Shown piece after piece: positions 7,147 to 9,280 of a DNA stretch of 9,280 bases. Every line of letters begins with the position of its first letter. The first letter of the stretch is position 1. Location: NCBI GenBank assembly GCA_903853735.1, contig CAINUH010000057.1, positions 1-9,280 on the forward strand, written 5' to 3'. The translations under genes and the position numbers were made by a program. The notes beneath the pieces are model-generated. The model worked only from the letters and a program-made list of their open reading frames with translations. It had not been told where the DNA came from and did not search any database. This DNA comes from an uncultured Desulfomonile sp. GTDB taxonomy: Bacteria; Desulfobacterota; Desulfomonilia; Desulfomonilales; Desulfomonilaceae.

Positions 7147-8401
7147 TGTTGTCCTCGATCCAGTTAGCAAAAAGATTAACCGTGACCAGGTCCCCCTTGT
7201 ACAGCCCCTCACTGCCCTCATCGATTACGGCAAACCCGTCAGCCCGGACCATGGCCGAAATGATGCCGGATTTTGCAGGAATGGGCACAGCCATCATTTT
7301 ACCCTCTTTAAATCGAAGCCGAACTCTTACGAAATCCGTCCTGCCTTCTTTGGACGGAACATTTCGGCTAAGAAAGGCCTGAAAAGTAGGTCTGAGAAAT
7401 GGAGTCAACACGTCCTCTCCCGACATCCGGCGAATGAGCGGTACTACGAATTGTTCGAAACACACCATGGCACTGGCCGGATGACCAGGAAGACCAATCA
7501 CGGGATATGGGCCTACCCGTGCAACAATTAGAGGTTTTCCAGGGGAGATCGAAACGCCGTGAAAAACGATTTCAGAATCCTCAAAAGCCTGAATGGCCTC
7601 GATCACAAGGTCTCTGTTACCCATGGAGCTTCCCCCGGAAATCAGCAACAGATCAGCTCTCTCCATGCCCAGACGGATCAGGGAAGACAGATCCTCAATC
7701 CGATCCGCTGCAATTCCCATCCACACAGGTTTGGCAAAAGATTCAATTATGCCTGCAGTAAGGGTGTACCGGTTGACGTCTCTGACACACCCCGTTGGAA
7801 GCTCTTCATCAACCGGAACTATTTCGTCGCCTGAACTTATAACGGCGACTCTGACCGACTTGAAAACTTTCAGAGAAGAGCGCCCGATTGCTGCCAGTAA
7901 ACCCAGATCCTGCGGCCGAAGTCTGCGTCCGGACCTCAGCAGAATCTCTCCAGTTCGAATATCTTCTGCTTTTCTGATTACATTATCGAATGGCGCCACA
8001 GCCTTAAGCACCTCGATGGTGTCGTGACCCAACTCTTCGGTATGTTCCAGCATTACGACGGCATCGGCATTAGCGGGTAACGCGCCGCCGGTCCATATAC
8101 GCACTGCCTCGCCGTGTCCAAGGTTCAAGCTCGCGATTTCGCCCATCGCGGCCTCACCGCTGACACCAAGCATCGTGGGCGAGGTCTCGGTCGCTCCAAA
8201 AGTGTCGGAACAGCGGACAGCGAAACCGTCCATGGTGGAACGGTCAAAAGAAGGTACGTCTTCCGACGATTTGATCGTCTCCGAGAGGACACGAAATACG
8301 CCCTGATCCAAAGGGATATCCTCAGCCTCAAGGGGACTGAATATCCGTAATCGCTCTCTGGCTTCGTATGGGGGCAGTACCTTAAGAAAGGGCTTGTGCA
8401 T
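7052..8401 (-). CDS. moeA: MoeA-type molybdopterin molybdenumtransferase
   Basis: The enzyme inserts molybdate into adenylylated molybdopterin in the cytoplasm, the last common step of Moco synthesis. With the ATG at 8401 it has 449 residues. Motifs in order are FDRSTMDGFAVR (52-63), TGGALPANADAVVMLE (104-119), KAEDI (144-148), ISSGDEI (188-194), the MoCF-like SGGSSMGNRD (255-264), HGVSISPGKP (281-290) and GLPGHPASAM (303-312), then a C-terminal MoeA domain IV ending near residue 411. All regions that build the MoeA active site look intact. The start is set by a promoter: longer frames from TTG 8473 and ATG 8449 begin inside the -35 and -10 boxes, and MHKPFLKV resembles the start of related MoeA proteins. 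The ribosome site is weak (GAGAG). A 38-residue charged tail after residue 411 lies mostly in the overlap with the next gene. First gene of the minus-strand block. Confidence 0.92.
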   Translation of the reverse strand: MHKPFLKVLPPYEARERLRIFSPLEAEDIPLDQGVFRVLSETIKSSEDVPSFDRSTMDGFAVRCSDTFGATETSPTMLGVSGEAAMGEIASLNLGHGEAVRIWTGGALPANADAVVMLEHTEELGHDTIEVLKAVAPFDNVIRKAEDIRTGEILLRSGRRLRPQDLGLLAAIGRSSLKVFKSVRVAVISSGDEIVPVDEELPTGCVRDVNRYTLTAGIIESFAKPVWMGIAADRIEDLSSLIRLGMERADLLLISGGSSMGNRDLVIEAIQAFEDSEIVFHGVSISPGKPLIVARVGPYPVIGLPGHPASAMVCFEQFVVPLIRRMSGEDVLTPFLRPTFQAFLSRNVPSKEGRTDFVRVRLRFKEGKMMAVPIPAKSGIISAMVRADGFAVIDEGSEGLYKGDLVTVNLFANWIEDNSEKEHIPRHEESGRRARNLLEPSVQEKLSRI

Positions 8402-8444
8402 GGATCGTCTCTCTGATCTGGGTTTGCCGGCTATGGACAAGGCA

Positions 8445-8473
8445 AGCATAACAGGACCTTGAGGTTGTGTCAA
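8445..8473 (-). promoter_or_regulatory. Sigma-70-type promoter of the moeA / moeA-PBP block
   Basis: On the minus strand TTGACA (8473-8468, exact consensus) is followed by a 17-nt spacer and TATGCT (8450-8445, four of six matches). Transcription would start near 8438, leaving a leader of about 37 nt before the ATG at 8401. That is too short for a molybdenum-cofactor riboswitch, and none is seen. The position rules out the two longer start choices of the moeA frame. It probably drives both moeA genes and perhaps xdhC. Confidence 0.6.
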
Positions 8474-8536
8474 AAATGTCTGAACCCAACTTGGTGAGAG
8501 ACGTGGAATTTCAACTCGAACAAGCCCCGGCGATCT

Positions 8537-8544
8537 GATATTCT
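8537..8544 (+). promoter_or_regulatory. Possible extended -10 promoter for the MFS gene
   Basis: TGATATTCT-like sequence (TG at 8536-8537 region, TATTCT at 8539-8544) resembles an extended -10 element about 57 bp before the MFS start codon; the -35 region is poor. A second candidate, TGATACACT (8551-8559), lies just downstream. Neither is strong. The 199-bp gap between the divergent start codons at 8401 and 8601 must hold promoters for both directions. Confidence 0.3.
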
Positions 8545-8600
8545 CAAAGTTGATACACTGCTCGGAACAGTCAACCGAATTTGATCTTCAGGGGGCGCGC

Positions 8601-9280
8601 ATGAGCACAAACTTAAGTCAAAGAGTGCTGGGTTATCGTTGGGTGATTTTCTGGATGATGGCCTTGGCGTTCGTATTTGTGTATTTTCACAGGCTCTGTC
8701 CGGCAGTGGTGGCCCTGGATCTTCAGAAGGACCTTCAGACAACAGGTGGATTCATGGGGCTTCTCGCGTCGGCCTATTTTTATCCCTATGCGATTATGCA
8801 GTTTCCAGCAGGGCTTCTATCGGATTCTCTGGGACCGAGAAAGACGGTCACCTTCTTCTTGGTGTTTGCCGGTTTAGGAAGCATTATTTTCGGCATGGCC
8901 ACGGGGGTGGAGCTTGCGGTGGCAGCGAGAATTATGGTGGGATTCGGAGTGTCAATGGTTTTTATTCCGGCCATGAAGATCCTTTCACAATGGTTTCGGA
9001 TACGTGAATTTGCGTTTATGACTGCTATTCTGAATACCATGGGAGGCGTGGGCGCCCTGACGGCTGCCACGCCACTGGCCTTGATGACAGGGTGGCTGGG
9101 TTGGCGTGTTTCTTTTGGAATTGTCGGAGCCGGTACTCTTGTAATAGCAGTGCTTGTTTGGGAGTTGGTACGTAACAGACCACAGGATCTGGGTTGGCCC
9201 ACTCTGGCTGAAATAGACCATATAGGACCCGGGACCAGCGCGGCTCCGCTGGTGATCCCGATCTGGGAAGGTGCTCGCCG
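8601..9280 (+). CDS. Major facilitator superfamily transporter (partial, runs off the window)
   Basis: The frame is open from the ATG at 8601 to the window end, giving 226 codons, about half of a typical 400-450-residue MFS protein. A ribosome site (AGGGGG) lies about six bases upstream. About six hydrophobic segments are visible, near residues 14-30, 52-70, 82-99, 105-126, 140-160 and 168-188. GLLSDSLGPRKT (71-82) is the classic MFS motif A loop (G-x-x-x-D-x-x-G-x-R) between helices 2 and 3. ARIMVGFGVSMVFIPAMK (109-126) fits helix 4, and NRPQDLGWP (192-200) starts the central cytoplasmic loop. It is an inner-membrane secondary transporter of a small solute. The substrate is not identifiable: MFS proteins carry organic acids, sugars, nitrate and many others, and the molybdenum genes next door are divergent, so proximity is weak evidence. 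Confidence 0.9.
   Translation, partial: MSTNLSQRVLGYRWVIFWMMALAFVFVYFHRLCPAVVALDLQKDLQTTGGFMGLLASAYFYPYAIMQFPAGLLSDSLGPRKTVTFFLVFAGLGSIIFGMATGVELAVAARIMVGFGVSMVFIPAMKILSQWFRIREFAFMTAILNTMGGVGALTAATPLALMTGWLGWRVSFGIVGAGTLVIAVLVWELVRNRPQDLGWPTLAEIDHIGPGTSAAPLVIPIWEGAR

Noticed and set aside
6803..7531. A 242-codon open frame on the plus strand.
   Set aside because: It is antisense to both moeA genes, whose motifs are unmistakable; the translated product shows no family features.
8402..8600. Possible molybdenum-cofactor riboswitch upstream of moeA.
   Set aside because: The predicted leader is only about 37 nt and no multi-helix structure is apparent.
8786..9202. A 138-codon minus-strand open frame.
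   Set aside because: It lies opposite the MFS transporter frame, which has motif A and membrane helices; it is a shadow.

Overview
The window reads as a chromosomal segment from a Gram-negative anaerobe. It encodes a signal-peptide beta-barrel protein ending in Phe, which implies an outer membrane, and a molybdenum-cofactor gene set of a kind common in Desulfobacterota (former Deltaproteobacteria). That taxonomic guess rests on gene content and protein style only. Coding regions are of moderate GC, while the 2.76-3.15 kb spacer is distinctly AT-rich. I saw no rRNA, tRNA, CRISPR array, insertion sequence or phage gene.

Layout. (1) 5-1597 (+): a 530-residue protein with an N-terminal GNAT-like acetyltransferase motif and a long C-terminal part that I do not recognise. 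It may begin upstream of the window. (2) 1644-1701: an intrinsic terminator serving the minus strand. (3) 1745-2761 (-): a predicted outer-membrane beta-barrel protein, with a clear sigma-70-type promoter at 2800-2827. (4) 2762-3152: an AT-rich spacer with small inverted and direct repeats. (5) 3153-8401 (-): four co-directional genes, transcribed in the order moeA-type, moeA-PBP fusion, xdhC/coxI-type, GT2 glycosyltransferase. A consensus-like promoter (TTGACA, 17 nt, TATGCT) precedes the first. (6) 8601-9280 (+): the first half of a divergently transcribed MFS transporter that runs off the window.

How the genes work together. The two MoeA-type proteins should act at the last step of molybdopterin metallation (Mo or W insertion). 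The second carries an extra cytoplasmic periplasmic-binding-protein-like domain. XdhC/CoxI proteins carry and mature the cofactor for enzymes of the xanthine dehydrogenase / CO dehydrogenase / hydroxybenzoyl-CoA reductase family. The block therefore looks like a late-Moco insertion module, but no target molybdoenzyme is in view. The glycosyltransferase follows xdhC after 92 bp and has no obvious functional tie to cofactor chemistry.

No demonstrably new system is visible. The best leads are the tandem MoeA pair with a fused ligand-binding domain and a long gene overlap, the GNAT-plus-unknown protein, and the structured spacer around 3.0 kb.
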